Source: Shewanella cyperi
Lineage (GTDB): Bacteria > Pseudomonadota > Gammaproteobacteria > Enterobacterales > Shewanellaceae
Direction: 5' to 3'
Length of the DNA: 64,000 nucleotides
Assembly (NCBI RefSeq): GCF_017354985.1
Contig: NZ_CP071501.1
Span: forward strand, 3,201,001-3,265,000
Made by a program: the position numbers and the translations under genes. This document shows positions 43,386 to 54,511 of this stretch, in pieces. Positions within the stretch are counted from its first letter, which is position 1; each line of letters starts with the position of its first letter. Under the pieces are notes generated by a model. That model was given only the letters and a program-made list of their open reading frames with translations, was not told the DNA's origin and ran no database searches.

Positions 43386-44812
43386 TTGCTGCCCATGATG
43401 TTCTGGATTATGGCCGTGGTGGATACGCCTTCCTCGAAGCCAAGCACCTTGACCTGGCCACCGGCCGCCATCACTTCGGCGCCTCCGGCAATATCCTCGA
43501 CCTTGTAATCACCGCCCTTGACCAGGAGATCCGGCAGCAAGCGGGCAATAACGCGCTGGGGTGTGTCCTCGCTGAAGGGCAGCACCCAGTCCACCGCCGC
43601 GAGGCCCGCCAGCACCGCCATGCGCCGCTCCACCGGATTGACCGGCCGACCCTCGCCCTTGAGGCGTTTGACCGAGGCGTCGTCGTTAACCGCCACTATC
43701 AACCTGTCGCCGAGGGCACGGGCCTGGCGCAGATAGCTCACGTGACCGGCGTGGAGAATATCGAAGCAACCGTTGGTCATCACCACCCGCTCGCCCCTGA
43801 GCCGCGCCTGTTCCAGCGCATATACCAGCTGATCTTCACTGATAACACCGAAGCCCGACTCACCATCGTGGCTCTTGAGGGCCTCGATAAGCTCGATGCG
43901 GCTGACGGTGGAGGTGCCCAGTTTGCCAACCACCACACCGGCGGCGGTGTTGGCTATGGCGCAGGCCTGGGGCAGTTCGGCCCCGGCCGCGATGGCCGTG
44001 GCCAGGGCGGAAATCACTGTATCGCCGGCGCCGGTAACGTCATATACCTCACGGGCGACCGTGGGGATGTGCAGTTCGGGCGCATCGGCGGTGATCAGGG
44101 TCATGCCCTTTTCCGAGCGGGTGACCAGCACGGCGTCAAAGCTGAAGGCTTTGAGCAGTCCCTGTGCCTTGGCAACCAGATCCGCTTCGTTGGCCACAGG
44201 GCCCACCACGGCCTCGAACTCACTCATATTGGGGGTGATCAGGCTGGCGCCGCGATAACGGGAAAAATCGCTGCCCTTGGGATCCACCAGCACCTTGACG
44301 CCCTTGGCCCTGGCCTTGGCGATAAAGTCCGCGGGGTTGGCAATGGCGCCCTTGGCATAATCCGACAGCACCACCACATCCACCTCACCGAGCTGCTGCT
44401 CGGCCCGGGCCAGCAGCTCTGCGCTGGCAGCGGCATCGAAGGGCTCTTCAAAATCGAGGCGGATCAGCTGCTGGTTGCGGGACAGCACCCTGAGCTTGGT
44501 AATGGTGGGCTTGTCTTTTTGGATCAGCCAGCGGGGCTCAACCCCCAGGGCCTGCACCCCTGTGGTCAGGGCGGCGGCATTGTCATCCTCGCCCACCAGG
44601 CCCGAGAGCAGCACCTTGCCACCGAGCGCGGCAATGTTGAGGGCCACGTTGGCGGCGCCACCCGGCCTGTCTTCAATCTGGTTGATGCGTACCACAGGCA
44701 CCGGGGCCTCGGGGGAGATACGCCCCGTGGGTCCTACCCAATACCGGTCCAACATCACATCGCCCACGACCAATACCCTGGCCTTCTCAAAAGCCGGCAA
44801 CGTTACCTTCAT
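43382..44812 (-). CDS. hldE: Bifunctional heptose kinase / adenylyltransferase HldE
   Basis: Makes ADP-heptose for the inner core of LPS. The 476 residues join a ribokinase-like kinase domain (about 1-320; [32 protein letters not shown] with the catalytic Asp) to a nucleotidyltransferase domain (about 340-476; [16 protein letters not shown], with HAGH as the HxGH site). E. coli HldE is 477 residues. It is divergent from the acyltransferase gene, also a lipid A gene. Confidence 0.96.
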   Translation of the reverse strand: MKVTLPAFEKARVLVVGDVMLDRYWVGPTGRISPEAPVPVVRINQIEDRPGGAANVALNIAALGGKVLLSGLVGEDDNAAALTTGVQALGVEPRWLIQKDKPTITKLRVLSRNQQLIRLDFEEPFDAAASAELLARAEQQLGEVDVVVLSDYAKGAIANPADFIAKARAKGVKVLVDPKGSDFSRYRGASLITPNMSEFEAVVGPVANEADLVAKAQGLLKAFSFDAVLVTRSEKGMTLITADAPELHIPTVAREVYDVTGAGDTVISALATAIAAGAELPQACAIANTAAGVVVGKLGTSTVSRIELIEALKSHDGESGFGVISEDQLVYALEQARLRGERVVMTNGCFDILHAGHVSYLRQARALGDRLIVAVNDDASVKRLKGEGRPVNPVERRMAVLAGLAAVDWVLPFSEDTPQRVIARLLPDLLVKGGDYKVEDIAGGAEVMAAGGQVKVLGFEEGVSTTAIIQNIMGSK

Positions 44813-44917
44813 CGCACACCCATTTTAAAATGCGGAAATTAAAGCGTGATTGTACCCAATTTTGCTGCGGTTTTGCGTTAGAATACGCGGTAATTTTTAC
44901 TGGTAAGTGAGCAACAA

Positions 44918-45844
44918 GTGGTAGAAAGCGCCCAATTTTCCCGGCAACTCCTGCATCCCAAACACTGGCCCCTGTGGCTGGGTGTCGGTCTGATGCGTCT
45001 GTTAAGTGCCCTGCCGCTGCGCTGGCAGATGGCCATGGGAGCCGCCCTCGGCCGCACCGCCATGAAACTGCTCGGCAGCCGGGCCCATACCGCCAGGCGC
45101 AACCTGGAGCTGTGTTTCCCCGACATGCCTGCCCCCGAGCGCGATGCCCTGCTGAAACGCAATTTCGAGGAAACAGGTAAGGCGATCTTCGATACGGTCA
45201 ATGCCTGGTGGTGGAGCGATGCCCGCATCCAGCGCCATATGCAGCTTGTTGGTCGCGAGCATGTGCAACAGACCATAGACGCCGGCCAGGGAGTTATCCT
45301 GTTTGCGGTTCACTGCCTGCCGCTGGAGATGGGCGCCCGGGTGTTCGGCCAATTCAAGGCCGGTATAGGCGTCTACCGGCCGCACAATAATGCGGTGATG
45401 GAGTATTTGCAGGTCAAGGGCCGGATGCGCTCCGCCAAGGGCCTGGTGCCCAAGCGCGATCTGCGTCAGATGGTGCGCTGCCTGCGCAGTGCCGAGGTGA
45501 TCTGGTACACGGCCGATCAGGATTTTGGTCGCTCCAGCGCCGTATTTATTCCCTTCTTTGCCGTACCCGATGCCGCCACCATCACAGGAGCCACTACCCT
45601 GGCCAAGCTTGGCAAGGCAAAGGTACTGCCCTTCTTCGTGGAACGTTGTGAGGACGATAATGGCTACCGGATTGAGATCATGCCACCCTTGGAGGATTTC
45701 CCCGGTGAAGATGAACTCAGCGATGCCCTGCGCGGCAATGCCATAGTGGAGTCACTCATCGGCCGCAATCTGTCCCAGTACATGTGGCTGCACCGGCGCT
45801 TCAAGACCCGCCCGGATCCCAAGGATCCTTCCCTGTATAAGTAA
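44918..45844 (+). CDS. Lipid A late acyltransferase of the LpxL/LpxM family
   Basis: The 308-residue inner-membrane enzyme transfers a secondary acyl chain to Kdo2-lipid IVA. It begins at GTG 44918. One N-terminal helix region (WPLWLGVGLMRLLSALPL) is followed by the family blocks NLELCFPDM and FAVHCLPLEMGA, which holds the H-x4-E/D catalytic dyad. The end LSQYMWLHRRFKTRP is also typical of LpxL/HtrB. Which acyl chain and position is used cannot be told. It is divergent from hldE. Confidence 0.88.
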   Translation: MVESAQFSRQLLHPKHWPLWLGVGLMRLLSALPLRWQMAMGAALGRTAMKLLGSRAHTARRNLELCFPDMPAPERDALLKRNFEETGKAIFDTVNAWWWSDARIQRHMQLVGREHVQQTIDAGQGVILFAVHCLPLEMGARVFGQFKAGIGVYRPHNNAVMEYLQVKGRMRSAKGLVPKRDLRQMVRCLRSAEVIWYTADQDFGRSSAVFIPFFAVPDAATITGATTLAKLGKAKVLPFFVERCEDDNGYRIEIMPPLEDFPGEDELSDALRGNAIVESLIGRNLSQYMWLHRRFKTRPDPKDPSLYK

Positions 45845-45860
45845 CCCCGGTTTTTCTCCC

Positions 45861-45898
45861 GTGCCACCATTGCTGTGCCACAACAGCCTTGGGTGGCA
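45861..45898 (+). other. Weak hairpin after the acyltransferase gene
   Basis: GTGCCACC / GGTGGCAC arms with a 22-base loop and no T-run. It could end the transcript but is a poor terminator. Confidence 0.3.
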
Positions 45899-45937
45899 CT
45901 CTTATCTCCCTGACATAAACAGTGCACAAAAGACAAC

Positions 45938-45956
45938 CAGTGTCACAATGACACTG
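45938..45956 (+). promoter_or_regulatory. NorR enhancer site 1 of norZ
   Basis: CAGTGTCACAATGACACTG is a perfect 8+3+8 inverted repeat with the NorR core GTCA-N3-TGAC. It lies about 100 bases above the sigma-54 promoter. Confidence 0.8.
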
Positions 45957-45985
45957 TAATTGTATTTTTAACAGCATAAAACAAT

Positions 45986-45996
45986 GTCATATCGAC
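45986..45996 (+). promoter_or_regulatory. NorR enhancer site 2 of norZ
   Basis: GTCATATCGAC fits GT-N7-AC and GTCA-N3-TGAC with one mismatch; flanking bases extend the dyad. Its centre is 44 bases, about four helical turns, from site 1. A third related half (TGACATTGT at 46022) is weaker. Confidence 0.65.
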
Positions 45997-46049
45997 ACTA
46001 TCTAATACACAAATACACCTATGACATTGTATTTAAACAATTAAACATA

Positions 46050-46067
46050 TTGGCATGATAGCTGCTA
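46050..46067 (+). promoter_or_regulatory. Sigma-54 promoter of norZ
   Basis: TTGGCATGATAGCTGCTA has GG at 46052-46053 and GC at 46064-46065, the exact 12-base step between the -24 and -12 elements. The start of transcription would be near 46077, 28 bases above the ATG. Confidence 0.8.
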
Positions 46068-46104
46068 TATAGGGACATCATTAATCCAGGATCGGAGAGA
46101 CCCT

Positions 46105-48375
46105 ATGTCCCGACTCAAGCTCACGGTCATCGCACTATTGGTAGTGCTGGTGACCTCCTTCAGCATACTGCTCAGTATCGGCAGTGATATTTACCGTGAT
46201 AAGCCCCCTATTCCCGAAGCATTTACCGATGCCCAGGGGCAAGTGCTGTTCAGTCAGCATGACATAGAAAGGGGTCAACTGGTGTGGCGCTCCATGGGCG
46301 GCCACCAGCTGGGTTCCATCTGGGGCCATGGCTCCTACGTGGCACCTGACTGGACCGCAGACTGGCTGCACCGCGAGGCCAATGCCTGGTTGGACATCAG
46401 TGCCAAGAAAACCTATGGCACAGATTTCGCCTCTTTGAGCCGTTCCGAGCAAGCAGGCCTGGAACAGGCCATGCGTGAAGATCTGCGCCACAACAGCCTG
46501 GTGGGTGAAGAGCATATTCAGATACCACTGTCGGCCACCCGCATTGAAGCCATCCACGAAGTACAGCGCCACTACGATGCCCTGTTCGGTGACGATCCTG
46601 CCCTGACCCAACTCAGGGATCAGTACGCCATGAAAGAAGGCACCATTCCCGATGCCGAGCGTCGTGAACAACTGAGCGCCTTCCTGTTCTGGGGTGCCTG
46701 GGCCGCCATTACCGAGCGTCCAGGTACCGACCATACCTACACCAACAACTGGCCCTACGATCCTCAGCTGGGTAACACCCCTACTTCCAGCAACATTGTC
46801 TGGTCTATCCTGAGTATCGTGACCCTGATTGCCGGTATCGGCGCCCTGGTGTGGCACCACGCCTCAGGCAAGGAAGAGTCCCTGCCAGAGCCTGCAAAAC
46901 AGGATCCCCTGCTGAGCCTGCGCCCCACCCCATCACAAAAGGCGGTCGGTAAGTACTTCTTCACCGCCATTGGCCTGTTCCTGCTGCAAATTCTGCTCGG
47001 CGGTATCACGGCCCACTATTCGGTGGAAGGCCAGGCCTTCTACGGTATCCCGCTGTCTGAAATCCTGCCCTACTCGGTTACCCGTACCTGGCACACCCAG
47101 TTGGCGGTATTCTGGATCGCCACCGCCTGGCTCGGCACAGGTCTCTACATAGCCCCTGCGCTTTCAGGTTATGAACCCAAGTACCAACGCCTGGGCGTGA
47201 ACGTGCTGTGGGCAGCGCTGGTGGTTGTGGTACTGGGCTCCATGGCCGGTGAATGGCTCGGCGTACAACAATACTTCGACCTGGATACCAACTTCCTGTT
47301 CGGTCACCAGGGTTATGAATACGTGGATCTGGGCCGTGTATGGCAAATCCTGCTGCTGGCCGGTCTGATGATTTGGCTGACCCTGGTCACCGCCGCCATC
47401 CGTCCAGCCCTCAAGGTGCGCAACGACATGACCCCGGTCACCTGGGTGCTGTATGCCTCCTGTGTCGCCATTGGTCTGCTGTACGGTGCCGGCCTGTTCA
47501 TGGGCAAGCACACCAACCTGGCCATCGCCGAATACTGGCGCTGGTGGGTAGTGCACCTGTGGGTGGAAGGCTTCTTTGAAACCTTCGCCACTTCGGTTAT
47601 CGCTCTGGTACTGGTACGCCTGGGTCTGATCCGTGCCCGCAGCGCCAACGGTGCCGTAATGTTCGCCACCGCCATCTTCCTGACCGGTGGTCTGATTGGT
47701 ACCCTGCATCACCTGTACTTCACAGGTACCACTACCTCTGTCATCGCCTGGGGCGCCATCTTCTCCGCCCTGGAAGTAGTACCTCTGGCTCTGATCGGTT
47801 TCGAAGCCGTGGAAAGCTATCGCATGCGCAAAGCTGCCCCCTGGATGCAACGCTACCACTGGGCCATCATGTTCTTCGTCGCCACCGCCTTCTGGAACCT
47901 GGTGGGTGCCGGTATGCTGGGCTTCCTGATTAATCCGCCCATCGCCCTGTACTTTATCCAAGGCCTGAACACCACGGCCACCCACGGTCACGCCGCCTTC
48001 ATGGGTGTGTACGGTATGCTGGGTATGGGTCTGATGCTGGTGTGTCTGCGCGGTCTGAGCAACCAACTGGTATGGAACGACAAGCTGCTCAAGGGCGCCT
48101 TCTGGACCCTGAACCTGGGTCTGGCAGCCATGGTGTTCATGTCGCTGCTGCCCGTCGGTCTGACCCAGTTCTTCGCCGTACTCGAAAACGGTTACTGGTT
48201 CGCCCGCTCTCCAGAAGTACTGCACAGTGCCCGGGTTGAGTTCCTGGTGTGGATGCGTGTGGTTGGCGACGTCATCTTCAGTATCGGTGGTCTGCTGATG
48301 GGTGCCTTCCTGCTGAGCCTGCTGCGTCAGCTGGTGACCAAGCGCGTCACTGGTGGCCGTCCGGTCACTGCCTGA
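46105..48375 (+). CDS. norZ: Quinol-dependent nitric oxide reductase (qNOR)
   Basis: Reduces NO to N2O in the inner membrane with electrons from quinol. The 756 residues fuse a NorC-like N-terminal part (one helix, then periplasmic 35-220) to a NorB-type core with twelve helices, the single-subunit qNOR layout. Invariant-looking blocks include WHTQLAVFWIATAW (heme His), WWVVHLWVEGFFE (Glu at the FeB site), HHLYFTG (FeB His pair) and THGHAAFMGVYG. It is controlled by the NorR sites and sigma-54 promoter just upstream and ends at a strong terminator before norR. Role: NO detoxification, since no nitrite reductase is nearby. Confidence 0.96.
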   Translation: MSRLKLTVIALLVVLVTSFSILLSIGSDIYRDKPPIPEAFTDAQGQVLFSQHDIERGQLVWRSMGGHQLGSIWGHGSYVAPDWTADWLHREANAWLDISAKKTYGTDFASLSRSEQAGLEQAMREDLRHNSLVGEEHIQIPLSATRIEAIHEVQRHYDALFGDDPALTQLRDQYAMKEGTIPDAERREQLSAFLFWGAWAAITERPGTDHTYTNNWPYDPQLGNTPTSSNIVWSILSIVTLIAGIGALVWHHASGKEESLPEPAKQDPLLSLRPTPSQKAVGKYFFTAIGLFLLQILLGGITAHYSVEGQAFYGIPLSEILPYSVTRTWHTQLAVFWIATAWLGTGLYIAPALSGYEPKYQRLGVNVLWAALVVVVLGSMAGEWLGVQQYFDLDTNFLFGHQGYEYVDLGRVWQILLLAGLMIWLTLVTAAIRPALKVRNDMTPVTWVLYASCVAIGLLYGAGLFMGKHTNLAIAEYWRWWVVHLWVEGFFETFATSVIALVLVRLGLIRARSANGAVMFATAIFLTGGLIGTLHHLYFTGTTTSVIAWGAIFSALEVVPLALIGFEAVESYRMRKAAPWMQRYHWAIMFFVATAFWNLVGAGMLGFLINPPIALYFIQGLNTTATHGHAAFMGVYGMLGMGLMLVCLRGLSNQLVWNDKLLKGAFWTLNLGLAAMVFMSLLPVGLTQFFAVLENGYWFARSPEVLHSARVEFLVWMRVVGDVIFSIGGLLMGAFLLSLLRQLVTKRVTGGRPVTA

Positions 48376-48388
48376 GTTGTCCTTTGAT

Positions 48389-48418
48389 GCCGGCGCCCCG
48401 GGGCGCCGGCTTTTTTTT
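48389..48418 (+). terminator. Strong terminator after norZ
   Basis: GCCGGCGCCCC/GGGGCGCCGGC perfect palindrome (48389-48410) followed by eight T residues, 14 bases beyond the norZ stop. Confidence 0.93.
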
Positions 48419-48429
48419 GTCAAAATGAC
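48419..48429 (+). promoter_or_regulatory. NorR site just before norR
   Basis: GTCAAAATGAC is a perfect GTCA-N3-TGAC site directly after the norZ terminator and 20 bases before the norR ATG. Its position fits autorepression of norR; no sigma-54 promoter is seen here. Confidence 0.6.
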
Positions 48430-48449
48430 AATGAGCCGAGGAATAGAGT

Positions 48450-50033
48450 ATGCTGTCAGTCATTCAAGCCACTGAGAAAAGCGCAGTCACCATGGCCCTG
48501 AGTCAAACCGTACTGACCCGGATAGCACTGGACATCACCTCGGGCCTGTCCCACAGGGACAGGTTCGCCCGCCTGGTGGATACGGTGAAACTCCACCTGT
48601 TATGTGACGCCGCGGCGCTGTTGGAATTCCGCGGCCAACATTTTGTGCCTTTAGCCACCGCCGGTCTGGCGGAAGATGTGGCTGGACGTCACTTTGTTAT
48701 CGGCGATCACCCCAGACTGGAAGCCATAGCCCGCGCCGGCGATCTGGTGCGCTTCCCGGCGGACAGCGATCTGGCCGATCCCTACGATGGTCTTATCCCC
48801 AACCAGGGTGAGCAGCTGAGGGTCCACGCCTGCATCGGCCTGCCGCTGTTTGACGGCGAGCAGCTGATAGGCGCCATCACACTGGATGCCTTCGATCCGG
48901 CCCGATTTGATGGCCTGAGCGATCTCGACCTGCGGGCACTCGGCGCACTTGCCGCCGCCTCGCTTAAAAATGCCCTGCTGATCGCCAAGCTGGAACAATT
49001 GTCCCTGGGCAGCATGGCCAGTGCCCTGCCGGACAACAGCCATAGCAAACACACAGAGCTGCTGGGCCAGACCCAGGTGATGGAAACCCTGCGCCAGGAA
49101 ATCCAGGCGGTGGCCGCCACCGACTTGAGCGTGCTGATATTGGGGGAAACCGGTACCGGCAAGGAACTGGTGGCCCGGCAACTGCATCAGTTATCACGGC
49201 GGGTCAATGGCCCCCTGGTGTACCTCAACTGCGCCGCCCTGCCGGAATCCGTGGCCGAGAGCGAGCTGTTCGGTCATGTGAAGGGGGCCTTTACCGGTGC
49301 CATCAACCACAGGAGCGGCAAGTTCGAAAGTGCCGACAAGGGCACGCTGTTTCTCGATGAAATTGGCGAGCTGCCCCTGGGGCTGCAGGCCAAGCTGCTG
49401 CGGGTGCTGCAATACGGCGATGTGCAGCGCATCGGCGATGATCGCAGCCTCAAGGTGGACGTGCGCATCATTGCCGCCACCAACCGGGATCTGAAGCAGG
49501 AGATACTCGCCGGCCGCTTCCGTGCCGATCTGTACCACAGGCTGAGCGTATTTCCGCTGCATGTGCCGCCGCTGCGGGACAGGCTCGACGATCTGGGCTT
49601 GCTGTGCGGCTATTTTCTGGAGCAGAGCCGCCAACGCCTGGGACTGACCCAGCTGCGCCTGAGCCCATCCTGCCTGTCGAAGCTGCGCCAATACGACTGG
49701 CCCGGCAACGTGCGCGAACTGGAACATGCCATCCACAGGGCCAGCGCCCTGGCACGGGCAGCGCTCAAGGACGCCGAGGCCGACACTGTGCTTATCACCG
49801 AGGCCCAGTTTGAACTGACGCCCCAGGGCGCCATGGCGTCACCCCAGTCCACCCAGGGGACCCAGGAGTTCAATTGCCAACTCCCCCTGAAACAGGCCTT
49901 GGAAGATTTTCAAACTCACTATATTAATCAATGTCTTGTGCAGGAAGATCACAATTGGGCCGCCTGTGCCAGGCGTCTGGGACTGGATCCCGGCAATTTA
50001 CACCGTTTGGCCCGGCGTCTCGGGTTAAAATAA
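48450..50033 (+). CDS. norR: NO-responsive sigma-54 activator NorR
   Basis: An enhancer-binding protein of 527 residues: N-terminal GAF domain (about 25-180) that in the family holds a mononuclear iron that binds NO, AAA+ domain with Walker [12 protein letters not shown], the sigma-54 contact loop GAFTGA and Walker [13 protein letters not shown], and a C-terminal Fis-type helix-turn-helix ([23 protein letters not shown]). It lies downstream of norZ on the same strand; in E. coli norR is divergent from norVW. GAGGAA precedes the ATG. Read-through or a promoter inside the terminator region must supply its messenger. Confidence 0.94.
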   Translation: MLSVIQATEKSAVTMALSQTVLTRIALDITSGLSHRDRFARLVDTVKLHLLCDAAALLEFRGQHFVPLATAGLAEDVAGRHFVIGDHPRLEAIARAGDLVRFPADSDLADPYDGLIPNQGEQLRVHACIGLPLFDGEQLIGAITLDAFDPARFDGLSDLDLRALGALAAASLKNALLIAKLEQLSLGSMASALPDNSHSKHTELLGQTQVMETLRQEIQAVAATDLSVLILGETGTGKELVARQLHQLSRRVNGPLVYLNCAALPESVAESELFGHVKGAFTGAINHRSGKFESADKGTLFLDEIGELPLGLQAKLLRVLQYGDVQRIGDDRSLKVDVRIIAATNRDLKQEILAGRFRADLYHRLSVFPLHVPPLRDRLDDLGLLCGYFLEQSRQRLGLTQLRLSPSCLSKLRQYDWPGNVRELEHAIHRASALARAALKDAEADTVLITEAQFELTPQGAMASPQSTQGTQEFNCQLPLKQALEDFQTHYINQCLVQEDHNWAACARRLGLDPGNLHRLARRLGLK

Positions 50034-50168
50034 AAGCAGGTCGCAAGGGCCGTGGCTATTGAAATTCGACGCCAAATAGGGAAGGATGCGTGCTTTGCCA
50101 AGGCGGCAAAGCGGCAGGGTCCGTCGACATTCCGGATGTATCATCGACGGCAGGAAACAGAGAAGGTC

Positions 50169-51083
50169 ATGAGCAAGGGTTTTAAAGCAAGTTTGGTAGT
50201 GGGTTTAATGTTGGCATGCCAGTCGGCCATGGCGGTGATCTACCCGCTGCCACCGGCAAACAGTCGTCTGGTGGGCGAAGACAGGCATTATAAGGTGCCC
50301 GAAGGCAAGCATACCCTGGAGGAAATTGCCTCCAAGTTTCAGTTGGGTCTGTCCAACATGCTGGAAGCCAATCCCGGCGTTGATCCCTTCCTGCCCACCC
50401 CGGGCAGTACGCTGATAGTGCCACACCGACTGATCCTGCCCGATGCCCCCCGCGAGGGCATAGTGATCAACGTGGCCGAAATGCGCCTCTACTACTATCC
50501 CAAGGGCAAAAAAATCGTCCAGGTGCTGCCCATAGGCATAGGCCAGCTCGGCACCGACACTCCGGAAAACTGGGTGACCAAGGTACAACGCAAGCGCGCC
50601 AATCCCACCTGGACCCCCACAGCCAAGATGCGCAAGGAATACGCCGCCAAGGGCGAGATCCTGCCGCCCGTGTGGCCAGCCGGTCCCGATAACCCCATGG
50701 GTCTGTATGCCCTCTACATAGGCAACCTGTATGCCATCCACGGCACCAATGCCAGTTTCGGTATTGGCCTCAGGGTCAGCCACGGCTGCGTGCGCCTGCG
50801 GGAAGATGACATAGAAATGCTGTTCAACTCAGTGCCGGTCGGTACCCGGGTCCAGTTCGTCAACCAGCCCATCAAGGCCACCGCCGAGCCCGACGGCTCC
50901 CGCCTGCTGGAAGTGCACCAACCCCTGTCCCGCTCGGTGGAAGAGTTTGAATCCAACGAACCCGCGGTGCTGAGCCTCAGCCGCGACATAGGCCGCTTCG
51001 TGGCCCACGCCGAAACCGACTCCTTCGTGCTCAAGCGCCTGCTGGAAGACAGGACCGGGATAGTCACCCGAATCAATCCCTGA
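50169..51083 (+). CDS. L,D-transpeptidase with LysM (YcfS/YbiS/ErfK type)
   Basis: The ATG at 50169 (AGAAGG just before) gives 304 residues and signal peptide [23 protein letters not shown] LysM-like domain follows ([22 protein letters not shown]), then the YkuD catalytic domain with [22 protein letters not shown]: catalytic Cys in SHGCVR and the His in AIHGTN. Such enzymes attach the Braun lipoprotein to, or make 3-3 links in, peptidoglycan. The longer in-frame region to 50052 has no ribosome site. Confidence 0.9.
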   Translation: MSKGFKASLVVGLMLACQSAMAVIYPLPPANSRLVGEDRHYKVPEGKHTLEEIASKFQLGLSNMLEANPGVDPFLPTPGSTLIVPHRLILPDAPREGIVINVAEMRLYYYPKGKKIVQVLPIGIGQLGTDTPENWVTKVQRKRANPTWTPTAKMRKEYAAKGEILPPVWPAGPDNPMGLYALYIGNLYAIHGTNASFGIGLRVSHGCVRLREDDIEMLFNSVPVGTRVQFVNQPIKATAEPDGSRLLEVHQPLSRSVEEFESNEPAVLSLSRDIGRFVAHAETDSFVLKRLLEDRTGIVTRINP

Positions 51084-51112
51084 GTTGGGCGGGCACAACC
51101 CGCCCCCTCTGC

Positions 51113-51146
51113 AAAAGCCACCTGTAACCCAGGTGGCTTTTTTGTT
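51113..51146 (+). terminator. Terminator after the L,D-transpeptidase gene
   Basis: AAAAGCCACCTG-TAACC-CAGGTGGCTTTT stem followed by TT, 30 bases beyond the stop. Confidence 0.9.
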
Positions 51147-51481
51147 GGGCCCCAGCCCGAGGGTGAATTCGGCGCTATTGGCTTAAGTCCTGCGCCCAAA
51201 GAGGCTTACACACTGGCTATCTTGAACCACGTCTAAACATCCACCACTGGATGCAGTTAATCACCTGCGGTGGGCTTTCGCACTGCCACCCCAGTGACAC
51301 GCTGTGAACCCTTCCATGGGCGCTCAACGGCGACATCCATGTCGCCGATGGTCACTGGTGCGGCAGTGCTGGCTATTTGGAGTTCCACTCCAGCCACGAC
51401 GGAACAGGCGAAATATTTACAAGCTGAAAAGCAGCGATTGCTAATGGTGCTCCCGTCGAAGATGGCGGAAATTAACTCATA
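51147..51481. other. Non-coding stretch before the second repeat copy
   Basis: This 335-base stretch has short frames on both strands but no ribosome site or known domain. It includes a GGCGACATCCATGTCGCC inverted repeat (51329-51346) and a GGAACAGGCGA segment (51402-51412) that also occurs in copy 1 of the repeat region (3314-3324). It may be decayed mobile or repeat DNA. Confidence 0.5.
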
Positions 51482-51699
51482 AACTCAAAGAGGTATTGCA
51501 AAGTCTGACTGTTGCACCGATTCCCCCCTTCGGAGCCGCCGAGGGCGTTGGGCAAGAAACGGCAACAACCGAGGCAGGACGCCGAGGTAGCGACAGTCGA
51601 GCATGGAGGCGAGTCTGTCGCGTTGGCCGTTTTGTAGTGGTCTAATAATTCCGGACACCCATTAAGGTGGTAAAATTGCCACACTAAAAGAGGTGTTCA

Positions 51700-52862
<1,163 letters not shown>

Positions 52863-53014
52863 CCACTACATTTCGCCCATAAACCCGAGGGGCTTTCGGC
52901 TCCGGTTGGGGGCGGCTGGGGGATTGGATAAGGGGGCAAGTCCGCACTGCCCCCTTTCCTCGGGTGTGGGGTGAAGCCCCACGACTTTGTGCCGCTGGCA
53001 CAGCGGCTATCTTT

Positions 53015-53294
53015 TGCTTTCGTGCAACGTCGGTCAGAGGAAATACTAAATCCCCGCGAGGCCCCAGAGGACTATGGAGAACGACACGATTATATGCTTT
53101 TTCGAGACAACTGCAGCGATTAAAGTGCTGGCGCAGTCTTTCTAAAAGTCTTTAAGACTGATTATTACGCATCCATACACATAACCTGAAAAAGCTAAAA
53201 ACTACGGCTTAGAAATCAGTTAACGCAGCCAGCAAAGATGAATTCAAATACTAAGCAGCAGCTTTTTGAGTCCATCAGGATGACATTGTTAGTT
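53015..53294. other. AT-rich non-coding stretch
   Basis: No reading frame longer than about 60 codons and no recognised motif. Only a short GTCTTTAAGAC inverted repeat (about 53147-53157) stands out. The base composition drops to that of the following orphan gene, so this marks the edge of an acquired segment. Confidence 0.4.
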
Positions 53295-54401
53295 TCAGCG
53301 ATTAGAGATTTTGACATCCCCGATAATGTTAGAACTATTGAAAACCATCATCTGAGGTTTTACCGGGCTTCTAGAACCAAGCACATTAGCCAAGCAAGAC
53401 ATTAACCCAAGTACTTCGTGACAGTATTCAAGCCCATCAATGTAGTCATTTTCCTCTTCACCCGCTCCTACATACTTTTTGAATTGCTCCTCAAAATTTT
53501 CAAACAAGCTTCCGTTGGCTCTAGATGCTGAAATTTTATGAGGGTTACTAGGGATTGGGCAGCAAATATATGGTAACTCTCCACCTGGAATCTCAATCTT
53601 TTTGGTGATGGCGTACAGCTTCCTTTCTGCTTGAGCAAGAGGCGCGGAATGAACGACCAAATCTCGATAGTCACCGAGCTGCTTTAACCAGCCCATATCA
53701 CTTGTCATTAAATTCAACTCTATTGCAATTGGGTCTTCCAATTCTTGGTTATTTAAGACATGCTTTTTCAACCCAGAAAGAGTTGTAATATTAATATGTT
53801 TTTTACTTTCTACTCTATCAAATACAAAGTTGGCGGCAAATTCAGATAAGTAATCTCTAAGAATGCAAATATCAATCAAAAAGGACTGAATTGAGAGGTA
53901 GCAAAGCCATGTATATCCATTCATAAACCTTGTATTTGAGTTAAAATCCTTATCTTCTGAAACAGAAACAAGTTGAGCATGATAGCTATCTGACAACTCC
54001 TTCAGTCTCCAGCCGCATACCTTAAGCTGCTGAGATATTCGGCTACCCACATCCCATAGTCTCCCATTCCTAGCCTTGTGTGCTCCAGTACCAATGTCGC
54101 TCCAAAGGCGAGCACTTTCTGCATTCCCCCAGACAGTGTTATTAGCACGATAGAATGATCGCCATTCAGGAATATCTTTGCCATTAAACTGACCAGAGTG
54201 AGTAAAGAACTCAACACCTAAAATTGGTAATCCAATACTTTCAGACATGCTGTATAGAGCTGCGTAAGTAGGTGTTTCGAAAGAGGCTAGTTTTCCATTG
54301 ACAGCTTTGGGTAATATTTCAACTGGGGGACCATATTCATTGACTACTCGAATACCACCAAGAGAATGAGCAACTCTAATTGATCTCCATTCTGCTCCCA
54401 C
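53295..54401 (-). CDS. Orphan accessory protein with an HEPN-like RX4H motif
   Basis: The GTG at 54401 (GAGG nine bases before) opens 368 codons. Codon use is clearly more AT-rich than in any neighbour, which points to horizontal transfer. No signal peptide or membrane helix. The centre (about 160-265) is helical and ends in LGDYRDLVVHSAP, where R246 and H251 form the R-x4-H motif typical of HEPN ribonuclease or nucleic-acid-binding domains. I do not recognise a named family. An abortive-infection or toxin role is one possibility, given HEPN proteins in defence, but no partner antitoxin is seen. A plain HEPN-like helical protein of unknown role is the safest call. Confidence 0.6.
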   Translation of the reverse strand: MGAEWRSIRVAHSLGGIRVVNEYGPPVEILPKAVNGKLASFETPTYAALYSMSESIGLPILGVEFFTHSGQFNGKDIPEWRSFYRANNTVWGNAESARLWSDIGTGAHKARNGRLWDVGSRISQQLKVCGWRLKELSDSYHAQLVSVSEDKDFNSNTRFMNGYTWLCYLSIQSFLIDICILRDYLSEFAANFVFDRVESKKHINITTLSGLKKHVLNNQELEDPIAIELNLMTSDMGWLKQLGDYRDLVVHSAPLAQAERKLYAITKKIEIPGGELPYICCPIPSNPHKISASRANGSLFENFEEQFKKYVGAGEEENDYIDGLEYCHEVLGLMSCLANVLGSRSPVKPQMMVFNSSNIIGDVKISNR

Positions 54402-54511
54402 GATTAATTATCCTCGAGTTTTATTTTCAGTCGAGACGCCATCACCGCTGGCGTCCTTTGAATCTGATTATTTCTGAGAGGCAATCTAACCTAAACCGCC
54501 CTCGGGGTAAT

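Noticed and set aside
46022..46032. Third NorR site before norZ
   Set aside because: TGACATTGT gives only one half of the dyad and breaks the GT-N7-AC rule.
47164..48423. Minus-strand frame opposite norZ
   Set aside because: Gln/His/Gly-rich composition is typical of antisense frames in GC-rich genes; norZ is certain.
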